In this document: positions 34,501-43,606 of the stretch, in pieces | Layout of the letters: the number at the start of each line of letters is the position of its first letter | Numbering within the stretch: the first letter of the stretch is position 1 | Assembly: GCF_030814995.1 (NCBI RefSeq) | Contig: NZ_JAUSVX010000025.1 | Span: 1 to 64,000 of the forward strand | From: Labrys wisconsinensis | Lineage (GTDB): Bacteria > Pseudomonadota > Alphaproteobacteria > Rhizobiales > Labraceae | Reading direction: 5' to 3' | Length of the DNA stretch: 64,000 nucleotides | Notes under the pieces: generated by a model | Database searches by the model: none | The model's input: the letters and a program-made list of their open reading frames with translations, nothing else | What the model was told of the DNA's origin: nothing | Program-made: the position numbers and the translations under genes

Positions 34501-35826
34501 TCAGCCGTGGACCGTCTCGCCGTGCAGGTTGATGTCGAGGCCCTCGACCTCGACTTCCTTGGTGACCCTGAGGCCGATGACGACGTCGATGACCTTCAGG
34601 ATGACGAAGGTGCCCACGGCCGAGTAGATGAAGGTGCCGAGGACGTCGTAGAGCTGGATGGTCATCTGGCCGAAATTGCCGTCGATCAGCCAGCCCTTGC
34701 CGGCCGAGTTGATGGCGTTGGAGGCGAAGACACCGGTGAGGAGGGCGCCGAGCGCGCCGCCGACGCCGTGCACGCCCCAGGCATCGAGCGAGTCGTCATA
34801 GCCGAAGACACGCTTCATGTGGACGGCCGAGAGATAGCAGACCACGCCGGCGATGAGGCCGATGGCGAGGGCGCCCGCCGGATTGACGAAGCCGGAGGCC
34901 GGGGTGATGGCGACGAGGCCGGCCACGGCGCCGGAGATCATGCCGAGGACCGAGGGCTTCTTGGCGACGATCCATTCCATGAACATCCAGCCGAGCGAGG
35001 CCGCCGCGGTGGCGATCTGGGTGGCGGCCATGGCCATGCCGGCATTGACGTTGGAGGTGACGGCGGAGCCGGCGTTGAAGCCGAACCAGCCGACCCACAG
35101 CAGCGAGGCGCCGATCAGGCTGAGCACCAGGTTGTGCGGCGCCATGTTCTCGGAGCCGTAGCCGGTGCGCTTGCCGAGGACGAGGCAGGCGACCAGGGCC
35201 GCGGTGCCGGCGTTGAGATGCACGACCGTGCCGCCGGCATAGTCGAGAGCGCCCATGGTGCCGAGCCAGCCGCCGCCCCAGACCCAATGGGCGATCGGGC
35301 AGTAGACCAGAATCAGCCAGGCGCCCATGAAGGTGAGGAAGGCGGAGAACTTCATGCGATCGGCGATGGCGCCGGCGATCAGGGCCGGGGTGATGATCGC
35401 GAAGGTCATCTGGAAGCACATGTAGACCGACTCGGGGATGGTCGGCGCCAGCGCGCTGGTGGTGTTGAGGCCCATCGGGGCCAGGAAGAAGTAGGAGAAG
35501 CCGCCGAACCAGGCCTGGTGCGATCCGCCGTCGGTGAAGGCGATGGAATAGCCGATGATCATCCAGAGCACGGTGATGACGCAGGTGGCGCCGAAGGACT
35601 GGGCGCAGGTGGCGAGCACGTTCTTCTTGCGCACCATGCCGCCGTAGAACAGCGCCAGGCCCGGGATGGTCATCATCAGCACCAGCGCGGTGGACGTCAG
35701 CATCCAGGCGGTGTCGCCGGTGTCGATCTTGGGGGCGTCGGCGAGCGCCGTGCCGGTCGTCAGGGCCAGCGCCCCGAGAGCGGCGAGCGCGGCCCGCGCG
35801 ACGTGCTTGACGGTGACAGTCTTCAT
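34501..35826 (-). CDS. amtB: Ammonium transporter AmtB (first copy)
   Basis: This is a 441-residue ammonium channel with a signal peptide (LALTTGTALADA) before helix 1, where DTAWMLTSTALVLMM begins. The twin pore His residues occur in GTVVHLNAG and WGVHGVGG, and the phenylalanine-gate region and the C-terminal EVEGLDINLHGE tail are present. It follows glnK1 by 62 bases. Shorter than the second copy, it lacks an extracytoplasmic insertion seen there near GGPDAATAPAG. Confidence 0.95.
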   Translation of the reverse strand: MKTVTVKHVARAALAALGALALTTGTALADAPKIDTGDTAWMLTSTALVLMMTIPGLALFYGGMVRKKNVLATCAQSFGATCVITVLWMIIGYSIAFTDGGSHQAWFGGFSYFFLAPMGLNTTSALAPTIPESVYMCFQMTFAIITPALIAGAIADRMKFSAFLTFMGAWLILVYCPIAHWVWGGGWLGTMGALDYAGGTVVHLNAGTAALVACLVLGKRTGYGSENMAPHNLVLSLIGASLLWVGWFGFNAGSAVTSNVNAGMAMAATQIATAAASLGWMFMEWIVAKKPSVLGMISGAVAGLVAITPASGFVNPAGALAIGLIAGVVCYLSAVHMKRVFGYDDSLDAWGVHGVGGALGALLTGVFASNAINSAGKGWLIDGNFGQMTIQLYDVLGTFIYSAVGTFVILKVIDVVIGLRVTKEVEVEGLDINLHGETVHG

Positions 35827-35888
35827 GATTCTTCCCCTGAGGAATGCAGTGCCTGAAGGATCGGTGTCGGTGTGGTGGGATGCCGGCT

Positions 35889-36537
<649 letters not shown>

Positions 36538-37299
36538 GTGACGGGGTGGGCCTCAGCATGCGCGAGCGGCGCAGCCTGCGCCGCGCTGGCGCTCGGCTGC
36601 GGGCCCGCGGCCTCGGCCGGCGCCTGCGGTCAGGCCGCTTCGGAAGGAGAAACGGTCATGATTGCGCAGGCGCTGCCGGACAAGGCGCTGCGCCTCGCCG
36701 ACGGCCGGACCATCCGGCTCGCCGGCCTCGACGCGGAGAGCCTGCGCCTGCCGCCGATCGAGAACGAGGAGGCGACGCTGGCCGGCGCCGGACCGGCGGA
36801 CCGGCACGGGGCCGTCCATGCCGACCTCGTCGTCGAGGGCATCTCGCTCTCCGAGCGGCTGGCGGCGGAGGGCAACGCGCGGATCCGGCCGCGGCCGGGC
36901 GAACAAGCCTGCTATGCCGCGCTGCTGGCGGCCGAGGACGCGGCCCGCCGCGCCGGGCTCGGCCTGTGGGCGGAGCCGGCCTATGCGGTGGCGGACGCCT
37001 CGGATCCGGAGGCCGTGGCGCCGCACGAGGGGCGCTTTGCCATCGTCTCCGGCCGGGTCGTCCATGCCGGCGCGAGCGGGGCGACGCTGTGGATCGACTT
37101 CGGCGCGGTGTGGAGCACCGATGTGACACTGGCCATCCCCAAGCGGGAGGGACCGCGCTTCGTCGCTTCGGGGGTTGCGCCGGAAACCCTGGTGGGCCAA
37201 ATGATCCGCGCGCGAGGCGTGGTGACGGCGCAGGGCGGTCCGCGCATCGACATCACCGAGCCCGCGGCGATCGAGCGCATCGACGCGCCGAAGCAGTGA
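36538..37299 (+). CDS. Staphylococcal-nuclease-like (thermonuclease family) protein, active site degenerate
   Basis: This is a 253-residue protein with a weak signal-peptide-like N-terminus, a Cys-rich start and an SNase OB-fold. The first catalytic strand is visible as ADGRTIRLAGLDAE (Arg60, Asp65, Glu67), but where active members have DRYGR this one reads DRHGAV (88-93), so the second catalytic Arg is missing, and the segment before it is shorter than usual. The C-terminal domain (GRFAIVSGRVVHAG, then later RARGVVTAQGGPRID) is the extension of the Hyphomicrobiales subfamily. The GTG start at 36538 keeps the Cys-containing N-terminus; ATG 36658, with a strong AAGGAG, is an alternative. The M48 protease gene follows by eight bases. 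Confidence 0.75.
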   Translation: MTGWASACASGAACAALALGCGPAASAGACGQAASEGETVMIAQALPDKALRLADGRTIRLAGLDAESLRLPPIENEEATLAGAGPADRHGAVHADLVVEGISLSERLAAEGNARIRPRPGEQACYAALLAAEDAARRAGLGLWAEPAYAVADASDPEAVAPHEGRFAIVSGRVVHAGASGATLWIDFGAVWSTDVTLAIPKREGPRFVASGVAPETLVGQMIRARGVVTAQGGPRIDITEPAAIERIDAPKQ

Positions 37300-37307
37300 A
37301 GGGAAGG

Positions 37308-38822
37308 ATGGACCGAAGGGCCATGAGGGCGCGCGTGTCGGGATCGAGAGCAGGGAGCGGCGTGGCGATCGCCACGCTGGCGCTGGCGCTCGGCCTGTCG
37401 GGCTGCACCACCGCCGCCGATGTCGCGACGGATTCGGCGACCGGCACGGCGGCCCAGCCGCTGGTCGCCAGCCTGCCGAAGGAGGCGCCGCGGGTGATCG
37501 CCCCGCCGACGGCGGCCGACCGCGAGCACGATCGCCTGGTCGCCTCCTATGGCGGCGCCTACAAGAACCCCGCCACCGAGCGCTATCTCGACGACCTGGT
37601 CGATCGCCTGGCGGCGCAGTCCGACCGGCCGGACATCCCCTACAAGCTGACCATCCTCAACTCGTCCTCGGTCAACGCCTTCGCGCTGCCCTCGGGCCGG
37701 ATCTACGTGACGCGCGGCCTGCTGGCGCTGGCCAATGACGATGCCGAGATCGCCGCGGTGATCGCCCACGAGATGGCGCATGTCTCGGCCCGGCACGCCA
37801 TCGCCCGGGCCGACATGGAGAAGCAGTCGGTCCTGGTCTCCTCTGTCATGACCGACGTGCTGCACAAGCCGCAGGAAGGCCAGATGCAGCAGGCCAAGTC
37901 GCTGGTGACCATCGCCAGCTTCTCGCGCCTGCAGGAGCTGGAGGCCGACCAGATCGGCGTGCGCACCATTGCCCGGGCCGGTTTCGACCCCTATGGCGCC
38001 GCGCGCTTCCTGGCCTCGATGAGCCGGCAGGTCGACCTGCGCGGCAACGGCTCCCAGCCCAACGCCAACGCCTACGACTTCCTCAACACCCACCCCTCGA
38101 CGCCGGAGCGCATCCAGCGGGCGATCGAGGTGGCGCGCCAATATGGCGCACCGGGCACCGGCCGGCGCGACAAGGTGAGCTACCTGCAGGCGATCGACGG
38201 CCTGACCTATGGCGAGGATCCGACGCAGGGCTTCATGCAGGGCCGCGCCTTCCTGCATCCCCGGCTCGGCTTCACCTTCGTCGTGCCGCAGGGCTTCACC
38301 ATCGACAACACGCCGCAGGCGATCCTCGGCGTCGACGGCGGCGGGCGGGCGCTGCGCCTCGATACGGTCAAGCCGAAGGACGGCCAGTCGCTGGTCGACT
38401 ATCTCTCCTCGGGCTGGATCGAGGGCGTCGACACCGGCACCGCCCAGACCCTCACCATCAACGGCTTCGAGGCGGCGACCGCCGTGGCGCGCGGCGAGGA
38501 ATGGAGCTTCCGGCTCTACGCCATCCGCTTCGGCGCCAGCGTCTATCGCATGATCTTCGCCGCCCGCGACCTCTCGGCCGCCAACGACACCCTGTTCCAG
38601 CAGACGGCCTCGACCTTCCGGCGGCTGACGCCGGAGGAGATCGGCAACGTCAAGCCGCTACGCATCGACGTGACCACGGTGCGCGCGGGCGACACGCCGG
38701 CGACGCTGTCGGTGCGCATGGCCTATGCCGACCACGCGCTCGACCGCTTCCTCATCCTGAACGGCCTCGACGCCAACGCCACGCTGCAGGCGGGCGACCG
38801 GGTGAAGATCATCTCGGAGTAG
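37308..38822 (+). CDS. M48-family metalloprotease lipoprotein with C-terminal LysM-like region
   Basis: This is a 504-residue periplasmic zinc protease. A lipoprotein signal peptide ends in LGLSGC (Cys33). The zinc site is HEMAH at 154-158, with the third ligand Glu in LQELEADQIGVR. A long C-terminal part contains repeated RGEEWSFRLYAIRFG-type strands and ends in LNGLDANATLQAGDRVKI, which looks like a LysM peptidoglycan-binding repeat. It resembles BepA/YfgC-type proteins of outer-membrane quality control. It is the second gene of a pair with the nuclease-like protein. Confidence 0.88.
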   Translation: MDRRAMRARVSGSRAGSGVAIATLALALGLSGCTTAADVATDSATGTAAQPLVASLPKEAPRVIAPPTAADREHDRLVASYGGAYKNPATERYLDDLVDRLAAQSDRPDIPYKLTILNSSSVNAFALPSGRIYVTRGLLALANDDAEIAAVIAHEMAHVSARHAIARADMEKQSVLVSSVMTDVLHKPQEGQMQQAKSLVTIASFSRLQELEADQIGVRTIARAGFDPYGAARFLASMSRQVDLRGNGSQPNANAYDFLNTHPSTPERIQRAIEVARQYGAPGTGRRDKVSYLQAIDGLTYGEDPTQGFMQGRAFLHPRLGFTFVVPQGFTIDNTPQAILGVDGGGRALRLDTVKPKDGQSLVDYLSSGWIEGVDTGTAQTLTINGFEAATAVARGEEWSFRLYAIRFGASVYRMIFAARDLSAANDTLFQQTASTFRRLTPEEIGNVKPLRIDVTTVRAGDTPATLSVRMAYADHALDRFLILNGLDANATLQAGDRVKIISE

Positions 38823-38840
38823 GGCCGGGGCCGCGCGCCT

Positions 38841-39731
38841 TCAGGTCCGCAGCTCGGCGCCCTGAGCCTCCGGCGCCCGCACCGGCATCCGGGCCTCGAG
38901 CGCCTGGCGCAGCTTGCCGAGGGCGCGGCTCTCGATCTGGCGCACCCGCTCCTTGGAGATGCCGAGGCTGGCCCCGAGGGTCTCGAGCGTGTCGGCCTCG
39001 TCGGTGAGGCGGCGGGCCTGGACGATGCGGCGCTCGCGGGCGTCGAGCTGGTCGAGGGCGCCGCGCAGCCAGATCAGGCGGCGCTCGCCGTCGATGGCGT
39101 CTTCCGCCACCTCGTCCGGCAACGGGCGCCCGTCGACGAGGAAGGTGATGCGGGCGCTGCCGCCCTCCTCGCCGTCATGGCCGACGGGCGCGCCGAGCGA
39201 GGCGTCGGGCAGGGAGAGGCGGGCGTCCATCTGCGCCACGTCCTCGACCGGCACGCCGACCGCCCCGGCGATGCTGCGGTAGATCGCCTCGCGCCCGATG
39301 CCGTCGGTCTCGCGGGCGAGGCGGGCCCGCAGGCGGCGCAGGTTGAAGAACAGCGATTTCTGGGCCGAGGAGGTGCCGCCGCGCACGATCGACCAGTTGC
39401 GCAGCACATAGTCCTGCACGGCGGCGCGGATCCACCAGGTGGCATAGGTGGAGAAGCGCACCTCGCGCTCCGGCTCGAAGCGCGCCGCCGCCTCGAGCAG
39501 GCCGATATGGCCCTCCTGGATCAGATCCGCCATGGACAGGCCGTAATGGCGGAAGCGCGCGGCGATGGCGATGACCAGGCGCATATGCGCGCCGGCCAGG
39601 CGATGCAGCGCCTGCTGGTCGCGCTGCTCCTTCCAGCGGATCGCCAGCGCGTGCTCCTCCTCGCGCTGCAGGAAGGGAGCCTCCATCGCCTGCCTGACGA
39701 AATGACGACGCAGTTCAGGGGCATTCGCCAT
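38841..39731 (-). CDS. rpoH: RpoH-family sigma-32 factor
   Basis: This is a 296-residue alternative sigma factor. Region 2 shows AHMRLVIAIAARFRHYGLS (region 2.1-2.2) and the core-binding LIQEGHIGLLEAAARF followed by the -10-recognising YATWWIRAAVQDYVLRNW. The RpoH box is present as QKSLFFNLRRLRARL. Region 4 ends with TLGASLGISKERVRQIESRALGKLR. The RpoH box separates it from RpoS and RpoD. As alphaproteobacteria usually have two or more RpoH paralogues, this may be the second, oxidative-stress-biased one; which one cannot be told here. It is convergent with the M48 gene. Confidence 0.92.
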   Translation of the reverse strand: MANAPELRRHFVRQAMEAPFLQREEEHALAIRWKEQRDQQALHRLAGAHMRLVIAIAARFRHYGLSMADLIQEGHIGLLEAAARFEPEREVRFSTYATWWIRAAVQDYVLRNWSIVRGGTSSAQKSLFFNLRRLRARLARETDGIGREAIYRSIAGAVGVPVEDVAQMDARLSLPDASLGAPVGHDGEEGGSARITFLVDGRPLPDEVAEDAIDGERRLIWLRGALDQLDARERRIVQARRLTDEADTLETLGASLGISKERVRQIESRALGKLRQALEARMPVRAPEAQGAELRT

Positions 39732-39885
39732 GCACGCACTCCCATTGCTCCGGCGGCGGCCGCCAAGCCGGCCGGACGCGCCACACCGGCACAACGGCGA
39801 TGGGCGTCATAGGGTCCCGCCCGATGGCCATCACATTGGCGTGATGGCCCTTGACCGGGAGGCACGGCGCCCGAGACGCTGCGGC

Positions 39886-40674
39886 ATGCCTGTCCCTCCA
39901 CAGCGCTCGGAGCCGGGCCGCCGCGGGCGGAGCCGGCGGCGCGTGTTCCTGCCCTGGGCCGCGGCGCTGCTGGCGGCCAATGCGGGCCCGGCTGGCGCCG
40001 GGGACCTGCCGGCCGGCTTCGTCCGTCTCGCCGACCTCGCCCCCACCATCCGCCAGGACATGCGCTATGCCGGGCCGGACAACGTCACCGGGCACCCGCT
40101 CGCCGGCTATGCCGGGCCCGCCTGCATCCTCCGCACCGAGGCGGCGCAGGCGCTCGCGGCGGTGCAGCGCGACCTCGCACCCGAGGGGCTCGGCCTGGTG
40201 GTGTTCGACTGCTACCGGCCGCAGCGCGCCGTGGCCGACCTCCTCGCCTGGGCGCGGGCCGGCGACGGCCCGCAGCGCGCCCCCGACCATCCCGCCGTCG
40301 ACCGCAGGGCCCTGGTGGCGCTCGGCTATATCGCGGCGCGCTCGGTCCATTCGACCGGCTATGCCGTCGATCTCGGCCTGGCCCGCCTCGGCGCCCCGGC
40401 GAGCCCCGGACAGGCCGGCGCGCCCTGCACGGCGCCGGTGGCGCGGCGCGGCGACCGCGGCCTCATCGACTTCGGCACCGGCTTCGACTGCTTCGATCCC
40501 AAATCCTGGACTGCCGCATCCGGCCTGCCGGCCGAGGCGGCGCGCAACCGCCGGCGTCTGGTCGCGGCGATGCGGGCGGAGGGCTTCGCCAATTATCCGC
40601 GGGAATGGTGGCACTTCGGCTATGACGGCCACGCCGGCGCCGCGGCGGAGGATTTTCCCGTGACGGCGCCCTGA
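39886..40674 (+). CDS. M15-family D-alanyl-D-alanine dipeptidase (VanX-like), probably Tat-exported
   Basis: This is a zinc dipeptidase of about 262 residues that hydrolyses D-Ala-D-Ala. The zinc-binding SVHSTGYAVDLGL (SxHxxGxAxD) and the catalytic EWWHF motif are present, and VFDCYRPQRAV matches the substrate region. The N-terminus holds SRRRVFLPWAAALLAANAG, a twin-arginine signal, so it is likely periplasmic, suited to peptidoglycan or peptide recycling rather than vancomycin resistance. The start at 39886 puts the arginines near the N-terminus; ATG 39844 is possible. It diverges from rpoH. Confidence 0.87.
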   Translation: MPVPPQRSEPGRRGRSRRRVFLPWAAALLAANAGPAGAGDLPAGFVRLADLAPTIRQDMRYAGPDNVTGHPLAGYAGPACILRTEAAQALAAVQRDLAPEGLGLVVFDCYRPQRAVADLLAWARAGDGPQRAPDHPAVDRRALVALGYIAARSVHSTGYAVDLGLARLGAPASPGQAGAPCTAPVARRGDRGLIDFGTGFDCFDPKSWTAASGLPAEAARNRRRLVAAMRAEGFANYPREWWHFGYDGHAGAAAEDFPVTAP

Positions 40675-40754
40675 GCCCGCTTCCGTGGCCGCGATGCCCG
40701 TGCCAAGCTCGCCCCGGCCGCCGGCGACCCGGCGGGGTATTAGGCGGGGGCGGG

Positions 40755-41930
40755 ATGGCGTTGTTGCGGGAACGGGGCGCGCCGGCGCGCGTCACCAATA
40801 TCGAGCTCTTCTTCGACCTGGTCTTCGTCTTCGCGGTCACCCAGCTCTCGCACGGGCTGCTGGCGCATCTCACCGCCGGCGGTGCCGTGCAGACGCTGAT
40901 GCTGTTCCTGGCGGTGTGGTGGCTGTGGATCTTCACCAGCTGGGTCACCAACTGGCTCGACCCCGACAAGACGCCGGTGCGCCTCGCCCTGTTCGCGCTG
41001 ATGCTGGCCGGGCTCGTGCTCTCGGCCTCGATCCCGCATGCCTTCGAGAGCATGGGCCTGGCCTTCGCCCTCGCCCATGCCGGCAGCCAGGTCGGACGCT
41101 CCCTGTTCATGATCCGGGCGCTGGGCCGGGACAACCCCGGCAACCGGCGCAATTTCCAACGCATCACCGTCTGGCTGCTCGTGGCGGCTGCGTTCTGGAT
41201 CGCCGGCGGCCTCGCCGCGCCGGAGCCGCGCCTGGCGCTCTGGGCCGTGGCGCTCGCCATCGAATATGCCGGCCCCTCCGCCGGCTTCGCCGTGCCCGGG
41301 CTCGGCCGCTCGACCACGGCGGACTGGGACGTGGAGGGCCACCACCTCTCCGAGCGCTGCTCGCTCTTCGTCATCATCGCGCTCGGCGAATCCATCCTGG
41401 TCACCGGCGCGACCTTCGCGGACCTCGCCTGGGGTCCGGCTCAGGTCGCCGCCTTCCTGGCCGCCCTCGTCGGCAGCATCGCCATGTGGTGGATCTATTT
41501 CGACACCGGCGCCGAGCGCGGCAGCCACCACATCGCCGCGTCCGACGATCCCGGCCGGCTGGCGCGGCTCGGATATACCTATCTGCACGGATTGATCATC
41601 GCCGGCATCATCGTCTGCGCCGTGGCCGACGAGCTGGCGCTGGTGCACCCCGACGGGCACGAGGGCCATATCGACTTCGCCTCCGCCGCGGCGATCCTCG
41701 GCGGGCCGGCGCTCTATCTCCTCGGCAACACCCTGTTCAAGGCGACGCTGATCGGCCATCCCCCGCTGTCCCACCTCGCCGGCTTCGCCTTGCTGGCACT
41801 GCTGGCGCTCGCCGCGGCCTGGCTGACCCCGCTCTGGCTGGCGCTCGGCACCAGCGCCGCGCTGGTGGTGGTGGCGGGGTGGGAGACGGCCTCCTGGCGG
41901 CGAGGCGCGTCGGTGGCGCAGGGGCATTGA
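40755..41930 (+). CDS. Low-temperature-requirement protein A (LtrA) family membrane protein
   Basis: This is a 391-residue polytopic membrane protein, about ten hydrophobic helices. The family start NIELFFDLVFVFAVTQLSH is textbook, as are WWLWIFTSWVTNWLD and the central ERCSLFVIIALGESILVTG. LtrA was named from cold growth of Listeria; the biochemical role is unknown. It ends 21 bases from the convergent lyase-like gene. No signs of transfer. Confidence 0.9.
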   Translation: MALLRERGAPARVTNIELFFDLVFVFAVTQLSHGLLAHLTAGGAVQTLMLFLAVWWLWIFTSWVTNWLDPDKTPVRLALFALMLAGLVLSASIPHAFESMGLAFALAHAGSQVGRSLFMIRALGRDNPGNRRNFQRITVWLLVAAAFWIAGGLAAPEPRLALWAVALAIEYAGPSAGFAVPGLGRSTTADWDVEGHHLSERCSLFVIIALGESILVTGATFADLAWGPAQVAAFLAALVGSIAMWWIYFDTGAERGSHHIAASDDPGRLARLGYTYLHGLIIAGIIVCAVADELALVHPDGHEGHIDFASAAAILGGPALYLLGNTLFKATLIGHPPLSHLAGFALLALLALAAAWLTPLWLALGTSAALVVVAGWETASWRRGASVAQGH

Positions 41931-41950
41931 GGGCGGCAGTCCCCCTCCCC

Positions 41951-43447
41951 TCACACCCCCGCCAGCCCGCCGGCGCGGATCGCCTCCGCCAGGCGTGAGA
42001 CGTCGGGGCCGCTGGCGCGGTCCTCCTCCAGCTTGTCGACATGGCTGCGCACGAAGGCGAAGACGCGGGCGGCGCCCGGGCCGAGCTCGCCGCCGCCTCT
42101 GAGGTCGATCGCCTGCGCCGCCACGATCAACTCGCAGGCGGCGAGCACGACCAGGCGCGCCGCGCTCTCGCGCAGCTTGGTCACCGCCGCGGGCGCGTTG
42201 GCCGCATGGTCCTCGACGCCGTCGGCGACGTGCAGCAGCGCCAGCGTTGCCGGCTGGGCCCGGGCGCGGATCTCGCCCTCCAGCGCGCCGATCACCTTCT
42301 GCAGCGGCGCGAAGCCGGCGCGGCTCGGGCCGAGCGGAGTGAGGAAGCGCGGCTGGTCGGAATAGCCCGGCGACATCAGCTTCAGCGCCCGCTGGGCCGA
42401 GATGGTGGCGGCATGGGACAGGGCCTGGGCCAGGGCCTCGAAGCGCAGGGTGAGGCCGGTCATGTCGAAATTGCCGTTCGACAGCATCTGCCCGTCGATC
42501 ACCACCGGGTTGTCGCCGCTGTGGTTCAGCTCCAGCTCCACCGCGGCGGCAGCCTCGGCGAGCGCCGTGCGTGCCGCCCCGTGCACCGGCGCGGCGCAGC
42601 GGAAGGAGAGCGGGTCCTGCAGCCGGCGGGCCGGGCCGCGGTCGCCGAGATGGCCGCCGGCGACCAGGCCGAGCAGGCGCTTGGCCGCCGCGGCCTGGCC
42701 CGGCGCCGGCCGCGCGGCGTTCACCACCGGCAGCAGCGGCGAGAGATTGGCGCCGAAGGCCTCCATGGCCAGCGCCGCCGCGGCGTCCAGCGTGTCGAGG
42801 GCGAGGCGCGCGTCGACCAGCGCCAAGGCGCCGCGCCCGGCGGAAGCCGCGTTGGCGACCACCAGGGCGTGGCCGTCCTTGACGCCGAGCGCCAACGGCG
42901 CGAGCCCGGCTCGCGCCAGGGCGTCGGCACCAGGCAGGCGCGCGCCGCCGAACTCGGCCTCGCCCTCGCCGAGCAGGGCCACGGCCATGTGGGCGAGCGG
43001 CGCCAGGTCCGCCGCGCCGATCGAGCCGATCGACGGCACCACGGGGTGGAAGCCGGCGTTGAGCGCGGCGACCAGCGCCTCGGCCACGGCCGGCGAGACG
43101 CCGCTCTGGCCGACCGCCATGCCGGCGGCGCGGGCCGCCATCATGGCGCGCACCTCCTCGGCCGGCATGGCCTCGCCGACGCCGACGGCGCGGGCGAAGG
43201 GGACGCGGCGCTGGAAGGCGGCGAGGTCGGCGGCGGCGAGGCGCGTGTCGACCCCGGCGCCGAGGCCGGTGGTGAGGCCGTAGACCGGCACGTCCTCCGC
43301 CACATGGCGCTCGACCACGGCGCGGACCGTGGCCATGCGCTCGCGCGCCCCGCGCGACAGCGCCGCCGGGCGCCGGCCGCGGGCGATCGCCGCCACGTCG
43401 TCGACGGTGATGCTGTGGTCGCCGAGGATGACGACACCGTCAGGCAT
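41951..43447 (-). CDS. Aromatic amino-acid lyase (HutH-like) homologue lacking the MIO triad
   Basis: This is a 498-residue protein that aligns along the whole length of histidine ammonia-lyases: catalytic Tyr in VYGLTTGLG (residue 56), the KDGHALVVANAAS asparagine, a MLSNGNFDMTG segment, QDPLSFRC and the C-terminal EDHAAN. The site where active enzymes read GASGDLAP, whose Ala-Ser-Gly cyclises to the MIO electrophile, here reads GSIGAADLAP (141-150), one residue shorter and without Ser or Gly. The usual QDxYS tyrosine is Leu. It therefore cannot make MIO by the known route and probably has another chemistry. Function is open, and the label hutH would be misleading. It diverges from gloB with a large hairpin between. 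Confidence 0.8.
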   Translation of the reverse strand: MPDGVVILGDHSITVDDVAAIARGRRPAALSRGARERMATVRAVVERHVAEDVPVYGLTTGLGAGVDTRLAAADLAAFQRRVPFARAVGVGEAMPAEEVRAMMAARAAGMAVGQSGVSPAVAEALVAALNAGFHPVVPSIGSIGAADLAPLAHMAVALLGEGEAEFGGARLPGADALARAGLAPLALGVKDGHALVVANAASAGRGALALVDARLALDTLDAAAALAMEAFGANLSPLLPVVNAARPAPGQAAAAKRLLGLVAGGHLGDRGPARRLQDPLSFRCAAPVHGAARTALAEAAAAVELELNHSGDNPVVIDGQMLSNGNFDMTGLTLRFEALAQALSHAATISAQRALKLMSPGYSDQPRFLTPLGPSRAGFAPLQKVIGALEGEIRARAQPATLALLHVADGVEDHAANAPAAVTKLRESAARLVVLAACELIVAAQAIDLRGGGELGPGAARVFAFVRSHVDKLEEDRASGPDVSRLAEAIRAGGLAGV

Positions 43448-43535
43448 GCGATCCTCCGCCGGAGCGAGGCGGCGCGGCGTGACCAGGCGCGAGCGATGGC
43501 CGAAGCAGATTCCCCGAACCTGCTTTGCCTGGCAA

Positions 43536-43579
43536 TCTAAGCAGCTTCCCGTGGCCGAAGCCACGAGAAGCTGCTTAGA
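43536..43579. repeat. 20-bp-arm hairpin in the hutH-like/gloB intergenic region
   Basis: TCTAAGCAGCTTCCCGTGGC (43536-43555) pairs with its complement at 43560-43579 with one mismatch around the loop CGAA. A second pair of AAGCAG/CTGCTT lies just left (43503-43508, 43520-43525). It would form in the leader of either divergent transcript. Confidence 0.75.
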
Positions 43580-43606
43580 AGGAAGCCTCAGCGAGGCGAG
43601 GCTATC

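Noticed and set aside
41951-43447. Straight hutH annotation
   Set aside because: The MIO-forming Ala-Ser-Gly is absent, so histidine ammonia-lyase activity is not supported.
43505-43600. tRNA-like fold in the hairpin region before gloB
   Set aside because: No cloverleaf, no T-arm GTTCRA or acceptor stem pairing; it is a simple hairpin.
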